Shown here: in pieces, positions 55,560-64,000 of the stretch
How the letters are laid out: each line of letters opens with the position of its first letter
Position numbering within the stretch: position 1 is the stretch's first letter
Source of the DNA: an uncultured Photobacterium sp.
GTDB taxonomy: Bacteria > Pseudomonadota > Gammaproteobacteria > Enterobacterales > Vibrionaceae
Length of the DNA stretch: 64,000 nt
Direction of reading: 5' to 3'
Assembly: GCF_947502415.1 (NCBI RefSeq)
Contig: NZ_CANMZV010000005.1
Coordinates: forward strand, 186,001-250,000
Position numbers and translations under genes: made by a program
The notes under the pieces: generated by a model
Database searches by the model: none
What the model was told of the DNA's origin: nothing
Seen by the model: the letters and a program-made list of their open reading frames with translations, nothing else

Positions 55560-56597
55560 ATGCCACATGATAAGAGTCTGAAATTTTTGATAACCGGAGG
55601 TGCTGGCTTTATCGGCTCCGCACTTATCCGGCACATTATTGCAAATACAGGACACAGTGTTTTAAACATTGATAAGCTAACTTATGCAGCGAATTTGGAA
55701 GCTTTGAGTTCTGTTTGCGATTCTCCTCGTTATCAGTTTGAAAAATTAGATATATGCGAACGGATGCAACTTGAACGGATTTTTCGTGAGTATCAGCCTG
55801 ATATAGTCATGCATTTAGCGGCGGAGTCTCATGTTGATCGATCGATAGATGAACCGTCAGATTTTATTCAAACTAATATTATTGGGACATATATCTTATT
55901 AGAGGTGGTTCGTAGCTATTTTGAGTGTTTACCTGATGATAAGAAGCGATTATTCCGCTTTCACCACATTTCTACTGATGAAGTGTATGGGGATTTAGGT
56001 GATAACGATGGCTTTTTTTCAGAAGACTCGGCTTATGCTCCTTCGAGCCCTTATTCTGCATCGAAAGCGTCTGCTGATCATTTGGTTCGTGCTTGGCTGC
56101 GTACTTATGGCTTGCCAACGCTAGTATCAAATTGCTCCAATAATTATGGCCCGTTTCAATATCCTGAAAAGCTCATCCCTTTAATTATAAAAAATGCACT
56201 ACAAGGAAAGCCATTACCTGTTTATGGTTCAGGGAAGCAGGTTCGGGACTGGCTTTATGTAAGCGATCATGTGTCTGCACTCCTAAAAGTAGCTACTGAA
56301 GGAGTCATAGGGGAGACATACAATATTGGTGGTAATTCTCCTAAAATGAATATTGATGTTGTTAAAACGATTTGTCGATTACTGGACACTATGGTAGATG
56401 ATAAACCCAAAGGTATTGATAGGTTTGAAGAACTCATCAGATTTGTGAACGATAGGCCGGGGGGGGATTATCGATATGCGATTGATTTCTCTAAGATGGG
56501 TAGTGAATTAGGTTGGAGGCCTAATGAAACATTCGACTCAGGTATTTTAAAGACAATACAATGGTATATAAAAAGCCATAGAAACACAGAGTCATAG
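55560..56597 (+). CDS. rmlB: dTDP-glucose 4,6-dehydratase RmlB
   Basis: Short-chain dehydrogenase of 345 residues in dTDP-sugar (e.g. rhamnose) synthesis. NAD-binding GGAGFIGS at 13-20, catalytic Ser138-Thr-Asp140-Glu141 (STDEVYG), Tyr165 and Lys169 (YSASK). The substrate motif [16 protein letters not shown] is intact. No good ribosome site is visible before the ATG. It stands alone: rmlA, rmlC and rmlD are not adjacent, and the next locus is a decayed wecA, so it may be a leftover of a larger cluster. Lower GC than the flagellar genes. Confidence 0.95.
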   Translation: MPHDKSLKFLITGGAGFIGSALIRHIIANTGHSVLNIDKLTYAANLEALSSVCDSPRYQFEKLDICERMQLERIFREYQPDIVMHLAAESHVDRSIDEPSDFIQTNIIGTYILLEVVRSYFECLPDDKKRLFRFHHISTDEVYGDLGDNDGFFSEDSAYAPSSPYSASKASADHLVRAWLRTYGLPTLVSNCSNNYGPFQYPEKLIPLIIKNALQGKPLPVYGSGKQVRDWLYVSDHVSALLKVATEGVIGETYNIGGNSPKMNIDVVKTICRLLDTMVDDKPKGIDRFEELIRFVNDRPGGDYRYAIDFSKMGSELGWRPNETFDSGILKTIQWYIKSHRNTES

Positions 56598-56705
56598 TTG
56601 TTTTAGGTGTATCAAAACAGACCAGAGGATAATTTTGGTTTTGTTCTTTAAGGAGAGGATTTGTTATAGTTAACAACCTAATTTGACGTAACTCGCAGAA
56701 AAACA

Positions 56706-57395
56706 ATGCAGGCTGACTGTTTTTTTCGTCTCTTTTCCCTTGTTTACTGTATTGTTCTTAACTAGAACGCTGGCTAAACGAATTGGCTTAGTTGCTGTGT
56801 TTGATTGCATAAAACAGCAATTAGGGGGGATTGTGGCATTGGTTGCTTGCCTTGCTGTTTGCTTTAGTATTGTGCTGTTTTTATTATCTCTCCCGAGATG
56901 CTGATTCATTTAGAGTCTTATGTTTTTTCGATAACAATTCTTACTATTGTTGGGGCAATTGATGATAAGTTCGGTATTGATTTTGATTAAGAATACTGTT
57001 AATTGAGATTTTCGGATTGTATGATGATTGTTGTCCGACTTGGCCTTGAACTCTATACTTTGAGGTGCTTTTTCTGAGTGGGATCAATCTATCTTAGTAG
57101 CTAGTGCGATATTATCACGGTTCTCGCAGTAATGAATGCAAGAAATGCGTTTAACATGCTAGATGGTATCGATGGTTTGCTCGGTTTAGGTGAATGACGG
57201 AAGGCTGTTATTGGGGGTTCAGGTAGTATGCCTATTGGCTTTACTGTCATTGGGGGGGCTGGCAATTCAAAGTGGTTCAGAAGTTCCATTGCGACCAGTT
57301 TCTGCATTGTGGCCATAACTATTCCCTTAATGGATATGACAACTATTATTTCAACCAAGTTGACAATGTCATTTCGCCAGATGAATTTTGACTAA
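56706..57395 (+). pseudogene. wecA: Decayed wecA (undecaprenyl-phosphate GlcNAc-1-phosphate transferase)
   Basis: No intact gene lies between rmlB and the IS element, but fragments in two plus-strand frames match WecA in order. They are LTRTLAKRIGLV (56770 region), SITILTIVGAIDDKFGI (56930-56985), NARNAFNMLDGIDGLLGLG (57135-57190), GSGSMPIGFTVIG (57215-57255) and LRPVSALWPITIPLMDMTT (57290-57345). Stops and at least two frame changes separate them, and the 3' end is missing. Intact WecA starts O-antigen or enterobacterial common-antigen synthesis on undecaprenyl phosphate. Confidence 0.85.
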
Positions 57396-57431
57396 TTTTT
57401 TGATTTTGAAATTATGATTATATATCCATAC

Positions 57432-58533
57432 TATACCCGTGATCATTGAAGATACTTGATTTCCTGGAAAATCAGGATCATGCTACACATTATGAAAATG
57501 ACTCTAACCAAAAAGCAGAAACAAGAACTCGAAAGCCAGCATGATATGACTCGTGACGGTCGAGTACGCGACCGTATTAAAGCGGTACTTCTTGCATCTG
57601 AAGGGTTGAAGTACCGCTATGATTTCACAAGCTCTGCGCATCCATGAAACGACTGTTCATCGTCACCTTAAAGACTATGAATGTTCTGAGAAATTGAGAC
57701 CTGAAAATGGTGGTTCATCGGGATACTTGTCTGTTGCTCAAACTATCGAGCTTATTGAGCATTTGACCGAAAACACTTATCACCATACTCACCAAATCGT
57801 GACCTACGTAATGGAACATTTTGGTGTTCAATACAGTGTCCCTGGTATGAACAAATGGCTGCATCACAATGGCTTTAGCTACAAGATGCCGAAAGGTGTC
57901 CCACACAAGTTTGATGAAGCAAAACAACAAGCTTTTATCGAAGCTTATGAAGCTCTCAAAGCTGCTTGTAGCAAGGATGAGTCAATTTTATTCATCGATG
58001 CTGTTCACCCAACTTAAGCAACTAAAATAACGCATGGTTGGATACGTAAAGGACAAGATAAAGTCCTTGAAACAACAGGTAGCCGTAGTCGTCTGAATGT
58101 TATAGGTGCTCTCAATTTATCGGACATTGGCGGTACTGTTGTAAGCGATTATGAAAGTATTAACAGTGAAAACATCGTCCGTTTTTTCTGCAAGCTTAGG
58201 GATAGTTACCCATTGACTCACAAGCTCCATATCATCTTAGATGGAGCGGGATATCACTGCAGTGATTTGGTCAGGGATGCGGCATTCGTTCTTAACATCA
58301 AGCTTCATTATCTTCCGCCTTACAGTCCGAATCTCAATCCGATAGAACGGCTTTGGAAAGTGATGAATGAGAAGTCGAGGAATAACGTTTACTTCGAAAG
58401 CAAACGTGACTTCAGGGAAGCGATTGACCAATTTTTTACTGTGACTCTTCCTGAGATTGCAGACTCATTGGCGTCTCGAATTAACGATAATTTTCAGGTG
58501 CTCAAGCCTGCACCTTCAAGTTAATTGGGTATA
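57432..58533 (+). mobile_element. IS630-family insertion sequence (inactivated)
   Basis: About 1.1 kb bounded by imperfect inverted repeats: left TATACCCGTGATCATTGAAG, right (reverse complement) TATACCCAATTAACTTGAAG. Ends lie at TA dinucleotides, the target duplicated by IS630 elements. The transposase inside is broken. It sits just past the end of the wecA remnant, so insertion or a rearrangement around it probably accounts for the missing wecA 3' end. Confidence 0.85.
57492..58524 (+). pseudogene. IS630-family transposase, frameshifted and with a nonsense codon
   Basis: Translation in two frames gives a full-length IS630 transposase: MKMTLTKKQKQELESQHDM, then helix-turn-helix region ISQALRIHETTVHRHLKDY, the Asp-containing ILFIDAVHPT, HIILDGAGYHC and the PYSPNLNPIERLW block with the final DDE Glu. 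A one-base shift near 57608 and a TAA at 58015-58017 (expected CAA, Gln) break it. All catalytic blocks remain recognisable, so inactivation is fairly recent. Confidence 0.88.
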
Positions 58534-58580
58534 TAATATGTTCAATATCACCTATAAAAATCTGAAGCAGGGAACAAAGC

Positions 58581-59717
58581 GTGACCGATAATCTTGTACA
58601 TAATAATTCTTATTCACAACCTGTTAACCCTGAGGTCAAAGATCTTCGACCAATGTTTATGAGTGAAGATGAAATTGACCTAAAGACGTTGTTTCTAACG
58701 TTATGGAAAAGTAAGTGGCAGATACTTTCCTGTTCTTTTATGGCAGGCTTAGTAGCTCTTATTTATGCTTTCACTGTTCCTGAAGTTTGGACGTCCAGTG
58801 TGAAAGTAATGGAACCCAGAATCAATGATTACTATCAGCTGCGCACAGAAGTTAATAAATTTGCTCCTGTCTTTGAGGAGAAAAAGATAGCTCGTGATGA
58901 TGAAACTATAGAAGAAACTGAGCTGGCGGCCTTAATTCAGCCTGATGTGCTTTTCAAGCAATATATTGATGCGTTTAATTCTACAATAAACAAGAAAGCA
59001 TTTATTAATAACAATGAACTTTACAAGAAATTTATTGCCAATAAAAAAACTTCAGAACATGATGAGCTTATTTTAGAACAGTGGTTAAATAATGTTCAAG
59101 CGATACCTGAACAAAAGAAAAGGGGTGAGCCTAGTTATTATACTCTGTCTTTTTCAAGTTTTTCTCAAGAAAATAGTTATTTATTGTTGGAGCAATACAC
59201 AAATTATATTGCGCGACTGGTAAACAAACACGTAATACAAGGCGTTAATAATACTATTACTGCATATAAAGCCAGTTTAAAATCCACTTCGTTATTATTG
59301 AGCCAAAAAGCGATAAATAAACTTGAGTTGGAAATTAAAAAAACGGATATTGCAATTGATATTACAACAAAAGCTGCTATAGATAAGCCTTTTTTAAGTT
59401 ATGCTAATAATAATTTGTTCCCTATTAATTTAGGACTGGATGTTAATATTGCTAAAAAAGATGTGCTGAAAAAAATAACAGATTTATCTTTTTTTGAACC
59501 TGAACTGATCACTATTAACGGAAAGTTGAAAATTCTATCGGATAATAAAAAAGTAAGATCCAATGTGGAATTTAGTGTAATTAGTTATATTGACGAAATA
59601 TCCCTGCCACTTACAAAGGATAAACCTAAGCGTGCTCTTATTGTTATGTTGGTGGGATTGTTAGGTATGATGTTGGGTGTGGCTTTCGTTATAGTACGAA
59701 AGGCGTTTAGCTACTAA
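58581..59717 (+). CDS. wzz: Polysaccharide chain-length regulator (Wzz family)
   Basis: 378 residues with two transmembrane helices (about 49-67 and 350-371) flanking a long periplasmic coiled-coil region, the Wzz/PCP1 layout. N-terminal SEDEIDLKTLFLTLWKSKW and C-terminal PLTKDKPKRALIVMLVGLLGMMLGV are the family blocks. Controls O-antigen (or similar) chain length with a Wzy polymerase not seen here. GTG start. Base composition is clearly more AT-rich than the flagellar genes. Without its polymerase nearby its substrate is unknown. Confidence 0.9.
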   Translation: MTDNLVHNNSYSQPVNPEVKDLRPMFMSEDEIDLKTLFLTLWKSKWQILSCSFMAGLVALIYAFTVPEVWTSSVKVMEPRINDYYQLRTEVNKFAPVFEEKKIARDDETIEETELAALIQPDVLFKQYIDAFNSTINKKAFINNNELYKKFIANKKTSEHDELILEQWLNNVQAIPEQKKRGEPSYYTLSFSSFSQENSYLLLEQYTNYIARLVNKHVIQGVNNTITAYKASLKSTSLLLSQKAINKLELEIKKTDIAIDITTKAAIDKPFLSYANNNLFPINLGLDVNIAKKDVLKKITDLSFFEPELITINGKLKILSDNKKVRSNVEFSVISYIDEISLPLTKDKPKRALIVMLVGLLGMMLGVAFVIVRKAFSY

Positions 59718-59816
59718 CTTAAATTTAAGTTGTCTCAGCGATGGTACTTATGTATCGATGTGATGGACAGAAAAATTAAGAATTATCTAGAATTTAATTT
59801 AACAACGAGAAAGTGA

Positions 59817-60086
59817 ATGATTCAGCAATACGAAGAGAAGCTGCTTAACCTTATTGACCTGATGGTTGAAACTGCATCAGATGATGAACTCTTTGCTGGT
59901 GGGTATCTGCGAGGACACATTTCTCTGTCTGCAGTTAATTGTGAATTGGATGGCGTTGCATCGTTAGAAGAGATGAACCAAGCTGTAGAAGTGAGTTTGC
60001 AAGAAGCACAGTCAGAACTTAACCCTGCTGACCAGTTGATCGTGAAAGAGATGTGGGCTCAACTACAGCAAAGAGTGCAATTGTAA
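59817..60086 (+). CDS. yfcL: YfcL family protein
   Basis: 89-residue acidic cytoplasmic protein. QYEEKLLNLIDLMVETASDDELFAGGYLRGHISLSA and LNPADQLIVKEMWAQLQ match the small YfcL family of gammaproteobacteria, function unknown. Ends 58 bp before a strong bidirectional terminator. Its codon use resembles the core genes more than wzz does. Confidence 0.85.
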   Translation: MIQQYEEKLLNLIDLMVETASDDELFAGGYLRGHISLSAVNCELDGVASLEEMNQAVEVSLQEAQSELNPADQLIVKEMWAQLQQRVQL

Positions 60087-60144
60087 TATAATAATTTAAT
60101 TGAAATTATTATATAAACAATTTGTTTTATTAAATTAGTTTAAT

Positions 60145-60176
60145 AAAAATAGCGCCGTTATTGTGGCGCTATTTTT
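60145..60176. terminator. Bidirectional Rho-independent terminator
   Basis: AAAAATAGCGCC / GGCGCTATTTTT, perfect 12-base inverted repeat with loop GTTATTGT. It serves yfcL on the plus strand and the small minus-strand membrane ORF that ends at 60198. Confidence 0.92.
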
Positions 60177-60197
60177 ATTTATAGTGACAAATAACTA

Positions 60198-60420
60198 TTA
60201 TTTATCAGCACTGAAATACTTTCTCTTATAATCAGATGACTTTGCAAAAATAATGATTGGTAGCATTACCATTACAAATCCAGCTGCATATTCAATGTTT
60301 TCATTAGCCAATAACTGATAGCAAGTAAGAATAAAAATACTTATTACTAACAATAGGTTGGCTTTATGAATTAATGGGTGGTTCACTGAAAAGTGAGCAT
60401 ACGATCTGAACAAGCTTCAT
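60198..60420 (-). pseudogene. Small two-helix membrane protein, possibly frameshifted
   Basis: A minus-strand frame (TTG at 60413 to 60198, 71 codons) encodes two hydrophobic helices (about 18-36 and 42-58) and a basic tail ending KYFSADK. The best start signal, GATGAGG then ATG at 60420, is in a different frame that stops after 18 codons (MKLVQIVCSLFSEPP). A one-base shift near 60370-60385 would join them into one ~73-residue protein. Either the gene is recently broken or it starts at the weak TTG. No family recognised. Confidence 0.45.
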
Positions 60421-60747
60421 TACCTCATCTACAAATAACTGATAATATGATTTATTTATTATGGTATGCCATCAAGTGACAGAATTATTATTAGTTCATT
60501 CTAGAGTATTTCACATTACTTTTGTGCGTTATTTTCACTTTTTGCGCATGAGATCACCATTGTGTAGTGAAGTATTAGAAAGGTGGGTAAATTGGTGTTC
60601 GATTAATGATATCAAGATGGGCGTAAGCTTGATGCGAATATTCACAATGGAAAGAAAAGGTACTGGTTACATAAAAAAGCGAGAGAACGGTGTCCCTCGC
60701 TTGTTTATGAGTTTGACGTAGAAAAACTAATGGTAGGATCAAGAACC
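60421..60747. other. Gene-poor interval between small ORF and yjbH
   Basis: Holds the presumed promoter of the minus-strand small ORF near 60421-60470 and the yjbH terminator at 60673-60700. An 86-codon plus-strand frame (60461-60721) runs through that terminator, has no family resemblance and is not accepted as a gene. Confidence 0.4.
60673..60700 (-). terminator. Terminator of the yjbF-yjbG-yjbH operon
   Basis: Read on the minus strand: GCGAG...CTCGC stem followed by TTTTTT, 48 bp after the yjbH stop. Confidence 0.75.
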
Positions 60748-62940
60748 TCAATTCATCGCTTTGCGCCCATACCATGGATATCGAGCATCCGTAATACTGA
60801 AGAGCTCATACTTACGGTTCAGCATCTGGCCACCGTCACGGCTTAGCGGTAACCAGGAAATGGTTGCTCGGTTGGTACTTGGCTTCACTGTCATGATGTC
60901 AAAAGGAATTGAGACATAGAAACCTTTGTTGTAACTACCTTCACCAAACTCATCGGCAGAAAGGTTGGTAATGGCGGCAAAGGCACCTGCGATCACTCCA
61001 CTATCAAATTGTTTTGAGAAGTCAATCGTAACCCCTTTATCTTCAGTCAAATACTGGCCAGCACTTACCTTAAATAGCGTGTTAGGTAACCACTCCCATT
61101 GTGGTTGGTAGTAAACTGTCGCATGGCCGGTTACTGCGCCTGTTTGTACACGGTAGTTACCATCTTGTGGGCTAGATTGCATCTCTTCTTTAAAGAAACC
61201 AAACTGGGAGTCTGGATCTCGCTGGATAACATAGTTGGCATCTAAGCCAACGGCCCAGTTGCTGTCAAGTGGGCGGTAAAGCACTTCACCACCGATACCA
61301 CCGAACATCATTTCTAGATAACCACCATAACTCTGGGCATACCAGTTATCTGCCAGTCGATCCATCCAGGTAAGTTGCAGGTTGTTCACCCGCACTGGAT
61401 TGTCATTGATATATTGGCGAACAAGTGTACGTACACGTTTTAGATCTGTACCATCAGGTGGAACTTCATAGAGGAATTTATCGTAGTTATCGAACAAGTT
61501 GAAGTAAATTGAACCGCCCAGCTCTATATGCTTGCTGAACCAGTAATTTGCGCCGGCATTAATGCCAATATTGAACATATAGAAGTTCTCGGAACCACCA
61601 AAAGACTGCTGAAGTGTTGGGGCTACACCCACATTCCAGTCTTTATTTGATTCTGCAATTAGTCTACCTTCCGGTGAGTCAGGGTTACCTACTGTGATTG
61701 CATCATCAATATTGGAATCAAAATATTCATTGCGGGCATATTTGGCAAACTTATCGCTATCAATGCGCGTTTCGGTTATGGCCTGATGACTTGATGTTTC
61801 AATCAGACGGTATTCATTGGCATCCGGTATGTGGTTGGCTATGAGGGTCGCAGCGCGCTCATGCGCTTCGGCGCGCTCGCGGTATTTAGTCTGTGGAGCA
61901 ACTACCGTTACCGTTTCATCGGTTGCATAGATAGCAGGATCGTCGTAACCGGCGATTTTGTGTAAGTCCTGAGCAAGTAGCAGCCAATCATCATCACTGA
62001 GCTCTGTATCGTTACCGCCTGCATTCATTACCGTTTGACGTTGATAGGCAGGTGCCGGTTCATCGCGCCAGATGGCCTTCAAGTCGTTGAAATTGGTATT
62101 AAGGTTTAAACCGAATGTCCAAGTGTTTCCGCGTTCATAGCTTACGCGTACATCCCCCCATTTACCTAAGCGGTACAGCGCACCATAGTTGATTTTGCTG
62201 TCTTGTGTCATAGGTATGCCGCCACGAGTCACCGGAAAATCACTTTGGTAATCGTTACCGTCATATTCGGCCTTTAGGCGCAACGGTTGCCATGGGGTTT
62301 GGTATTCTACACCACCAAAGATTGCACCACAGCCTGTGAACCAGCGGTCAAAGTCAATGCTGCCGCCTTTTCCTTTGTATTCGGTATTACGGTTACAATC
62401 ATTACTTAGTGATTTATCACCGGTAAGATTACCGCTGTTACCGATGTAGCCCCAGCCCACACCGACCGTAAAATCGAATGGGCCGACATGTTTGTTGGCG
62501 GCAATAAATTCGCCATCAAACAGGCCTGTGCCGCCAAAGTCGCGAATACCGATAGAGGTTTCAGGAAGCCAGTAACTTTCATCTAAAAGGCGAACTTTAA
62601 AATCAATGCCTTTATCCGTGTACTTGGTGTCACCACTAAAGCTCGGGTCGTTACTGTAGAGCAAATCCTGAACTAGGGTATAGCGAATGGTAGATTCCAG
62701 CCAAGGCAGTAACTGAAGAGAAACCGTGTAATGATGGTATTCATCATTATAGGTCGTACCGATATTAAACTCGCCTTCACGAGCCATGCGGCCTGATGGC
62801 ATCTGAATAAGGCCAACACCACCGAAGTCTGACTGTGATGGATTAAATTCCGCATAGCCGAACTCATCGGCATGACCATGGAGAACAGGAAGCATTGCCA
62901 AGGTAATGGCTGATAATGCGGTGGTTAGTTTCGTGTTCAT
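60748..62940 (-). CDS. yjbH: YjbH family outer-membrane exopolysaccharide protein
   Basis: 730 residues. Signal peptide of ~24 residues (cleavage after HGHA). The mature start DEFGYAEFNPSQSDFGGVGLIQMPSGRMAREGEF is characteristic of YjbH/GfcD. Alternating aromatic beta strands predominate, with a predicted outer-membrane barrel at the C-terminus (for example WLPNTLFKVSAGQYLTEDKGVTI). YjbH works with YjbE-F-G in secretion of an exopolysaccharide. ATG overlaps the yjbG stop by one base, so they are translationally coupled. Confidence 0.9.
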   Translation of the reverse strand: MNTKLTTALSAITLAMLPVLHGHADEFGYAEFNPSQSDFGGVGLIQMPSGRMAREGEFNIGTTYNDEYHHYTVSLQLLPWLESTIRYTLVQDLLYSNDPSFSGDTKYTDKGIDFKVRLLDESYWLPETSIGIRDFGGTGLFDGEFIAANKHVGPFDFTVGVGWGYIGNSGNLTGDKSLSNDCNRNTEYKGKGGSIDFDRWFTGCGAIFGGVEYQTPWQPLRLKAEYDGNDYQSDFPVTRGGIPMTQDSKINYGALYRLGKWGDVRVSYERGNTWTFGLNLNTNFNDLKAIWRDEPAPAYQRQTVMNAGGNDTELSDDDWLLLAQDLHKIAGYDDPAIYATDETVTVVAPQTKYRERAEAHERAATLIANHIPDANEYRLIETSSHQAITETRIDSDKFAKYARNEYFDSNIDDAITVGNPDSPEGRLIAESNKDWNVGVAPTLQQSFGGSENFYMFNIGINAGANYWFSKHIELGGSIYFNLFDNYDKFLYEVPPDGTDLKRVRTLVRQYINDNPVRVNNLQLTWMDRLADNWYAQSYGGYLEMMFGGIGGEVLYRPLDSNWAVGLDANYVIQRDPDSQFGFFKEEMQSSPQDGNYRVQTGAVTGHATVYYQPQWEWLPNTLFKVSAGQYLTEDKGVTIDFSKQFDSGVIAGAFAAITNLSADEFGEGSYNKGFYVSIPFDIMTVKPSTNRATISWLPLSRDGGQMLNRKYELFSITDARYPWYGRKAMN

Positions 62941-63758
62941 TACAGTGTCCGGTTCCTTAGCAGGTTAATTAGCTCCTCATTCAGAGTATCAAGGTCATTA
63001 GGTAGTGATGTAAAACCCAGATAGATAACGGCTCCAGGAGCGATATCCATATGTTTTTTGTTCCAGTAGGCGATAGGATGTTTTTCAACACTGCCGTCTG
63101 GTTGGATCACCCAGGCATAACTATTATCTGAACTGCTGATTGGTACAGCTTGTGTAAGGTAGTGCTGTGCATCCAAACGTTCGTGCCATTTGACCTCTGT
63201 TGGTTTGCTGACAGCTCCCATGACCCAGATAGAGTTGGGGCGGGGTGGCAAAATAACAGTGATGCCTTTACTGATTAACGGATTTTGCGTCAAGTCGATA
63301 CGTACTTGGTCATAATCAAGTGAGTTAAATATACGTTGGCCGATTTTCTCGTTTTGAAGCAAGGCTTGAAAGTTTATAACAGCTTGGCGTTCTTCATCTT
63401 GCCAAATGTTACTGAGGACACTTAATTTTCCTAAAATTCTTTTTTTTTCTGGATTGCCACTAGCGACCAGCAAAGCAGCCCCTGGCCAGTATACTTGAGC
63501 ATCGTACCCTGCCTTTTGAGCTAGCTCTTGGGAAAGTGGTAGTTGGTTCAGATTCGCAATGCCGTCAGCTAATACTTGTTGGAGGCGGACTGGTGATGGG
63601 TAGCTGAGTTTCAGGTGTTGGGTATTATTCACAGCTGTGGTTAGCTGAACGTCTACAGATTCAGCCATTAAAGGACTTGCGCCAAACAGACCGGAAAGCG
63701 CCAGTGCCAGTAGTGCTACTGATTTTGAGCGAGTCAATAATGAAGTGGGCTTGGTCAT
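62940..63758 (-). CDS. yjbG: YjbG/GfcC family capsule biosynthesis protein
   Basis: 272 residues, signal peptide of ~32 residues (cleavage after SPLMA). The body contains QVYWPGAALLVASGNPEKKRIL, LPPRPNSIWVMGAVSKPTEVKW and IAPGAVIYLGF, the GfcC-type beta-grasp blocks. Periplasmic partner of YjbH. 13 bp after the preceding yjbF. Confidence 0.9.
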   Translation of the reverse strand: MTKPTSLLTRSKSVALLALALSGLFGASPLMAESVDVQLTTAVNNTQHLKLSYPSPVRLQQVLADGIANLNQLPLSQELAQKAGYDAQVYWPGAALLVASGNPEKKRILGKLSVLSNIWQDEERQAVINFQALLQNEKIGQRIFNSLDYDQVRIDLTQNPLISKGITVILPPRPNSIWVMGAVSKPTEVKWHERLDAQHYLTQAVPISSSDNSYAWVIQPDGSVEKHPIAYWNKKHMDIAPGAVIYLGFTSLPNDLDTLNEELINLLRNRTL

Positions 63759-63771
63759 TGTCTTTCCATGT

Positions 63772-64000
63772 TTATGAATAAGGCTTCAAAAGGGTGATTT
63801 CGACATAAGGCAAACCAGGAGCCAGTTTTTGTTTGCTTTTTAGAACCTTTCCGGTTTGCGGTTGAAGCCAGAAATCATTTTGATACGTGACATTTAGACT
63901 GTCGACCAATACGTCTTCGGTAAAATGTAAGGTTTCAATAGGTTTGTCATTTATCATGATCACTGCGTTTTGTTGGCGAATAAAGGTAGATTTTAATTGG
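63772..64000 (-). CDS. yjbF: YjbF/GfcB family lipoprotein, C-terminal part
   Basis: The minus-strand frame is open from the window edge to 63772, 75 codons. It ends with FWLQPQTGKVLKSKQKLAPGLPYVEITLLKP, which fits the YjbF/GfcB C-terminus (FW..P.tG.v..S.Q...p.lp). The N-terminal signal and lipobox lie beyond the window. Internal GTG at 63963 is not the start. Confidence 0.8.
   Translation of the reverse strand, partial: QLKSTFIRQQNAVIMINDKPIETLHFTEDVLVDSLNVTYQNDFWLQPQTGKVLKSKQKLAPGLPYVEITLLKPYS

Noticed and set aside
60461..60721. 86-codon plus-strand frame before yjbH
   Set aside because: Runs through the minus-strand terminator, no ribosome site, no recognisable family.
54641..64000. CRISPR array, tRNA or phage attachment site in the variable right end
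   Set aside because: No repeat-spacer pattern, no tRNA-like cloverleaf and no integrase gene seen.

Overview
The window is a contiguous piece of a gammaproteobacterial chromosome, almost certainly Vibrionaceae (Photobacterium or a close Vibrio relative; the genus is inferred from gene order and protein style, not proven). Evidence: a polar-flagellum gene set with FlrA/FlrB/FlrC, FlaG, FlaI, FlhF and FlhG; a ParC/ParP chemotaxis-array positioning pair; and the order che genes - ccm genes - mlaA, which is typical of that family. Nearly everything to about 54.6 kb reads on the plus strand with tight spacing and many 1-14 bp start/stop overlaps.

Layout. (1) 1-9.2 kb: hook, rod, ring and hook-junction genes flgE(partial)-F-G-H-I-J and flgK-L. 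(2) 9.2-15.5 kb: two tandem flagellin genes, then flaG, fliD, flaI and fliS. Between the flagellins, directly after the terminator of the first one, lies a ~623-bp element that reads as a group IIC intron lacking its reverse transcriptase. (3) 15.8-19.8 kb: regulators flrA, flrB, flrC. (4) 20-32.8 kb: fliE-F-G-H-I-J and fliK-L-M-N-O-P-Q-R-flhB (basal body, C-ring, export apparatus). (5) 33-46.2 kb: flhA, flhF, flhG, fliA, cheY, cheZ, cheA, cheB, parC, parP, cheW and a DUF2802 gene. (6) 46.3-47.5 kb, minus strand: a short FlhB-tail homologue and a FliK-like protein. (7) 47.6-54.6 kb: complete ccmABCDEFGHI cytochrome c maturation operon. (8) 54.7-64 kb: mlaA, then a decayed, lower-GC envelope-polysaccharide zone: lone rmlB, shattered wecA, inactivated IS630 element, wzz, yfcL, a small broken membrane ORF, and on the minus strand a yjbF(partial)-yjbG-yjbH exopolysaccharide export operon.

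Regulation readable from sequence: seven sites fit the sigma-54 -24/-12 pattern with exact GG-N10-GC spacing (before flgF, flgK, flagellin 1, flrB, fliE, fliK and flhA), and one near-consensus sigma-28 promoter precedes flagellin 2. This matches the known Vibrio hierarchy FlrA/sigma-54 -> FlrC/sigma-54 -> FliA/sigma-28. GGCAA boxes, two of them palindromic, occur near the three promoters expected to be FlrC-dependent and are candidate FlrC sites.

Most of the window is conserved core genome. The most unusual items are the ORF-less group IIC intron lodged between two flagellin genes, the three-fold repeated motif in the CheA linker, the FliK-like/FlhB-tail gene pair, the NPEH variant of the FlhB autocleavage motif, and the eroded wecA/IS630 polysaccharide locus. 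No tRNA, rRNA or CRISPR array was seen.
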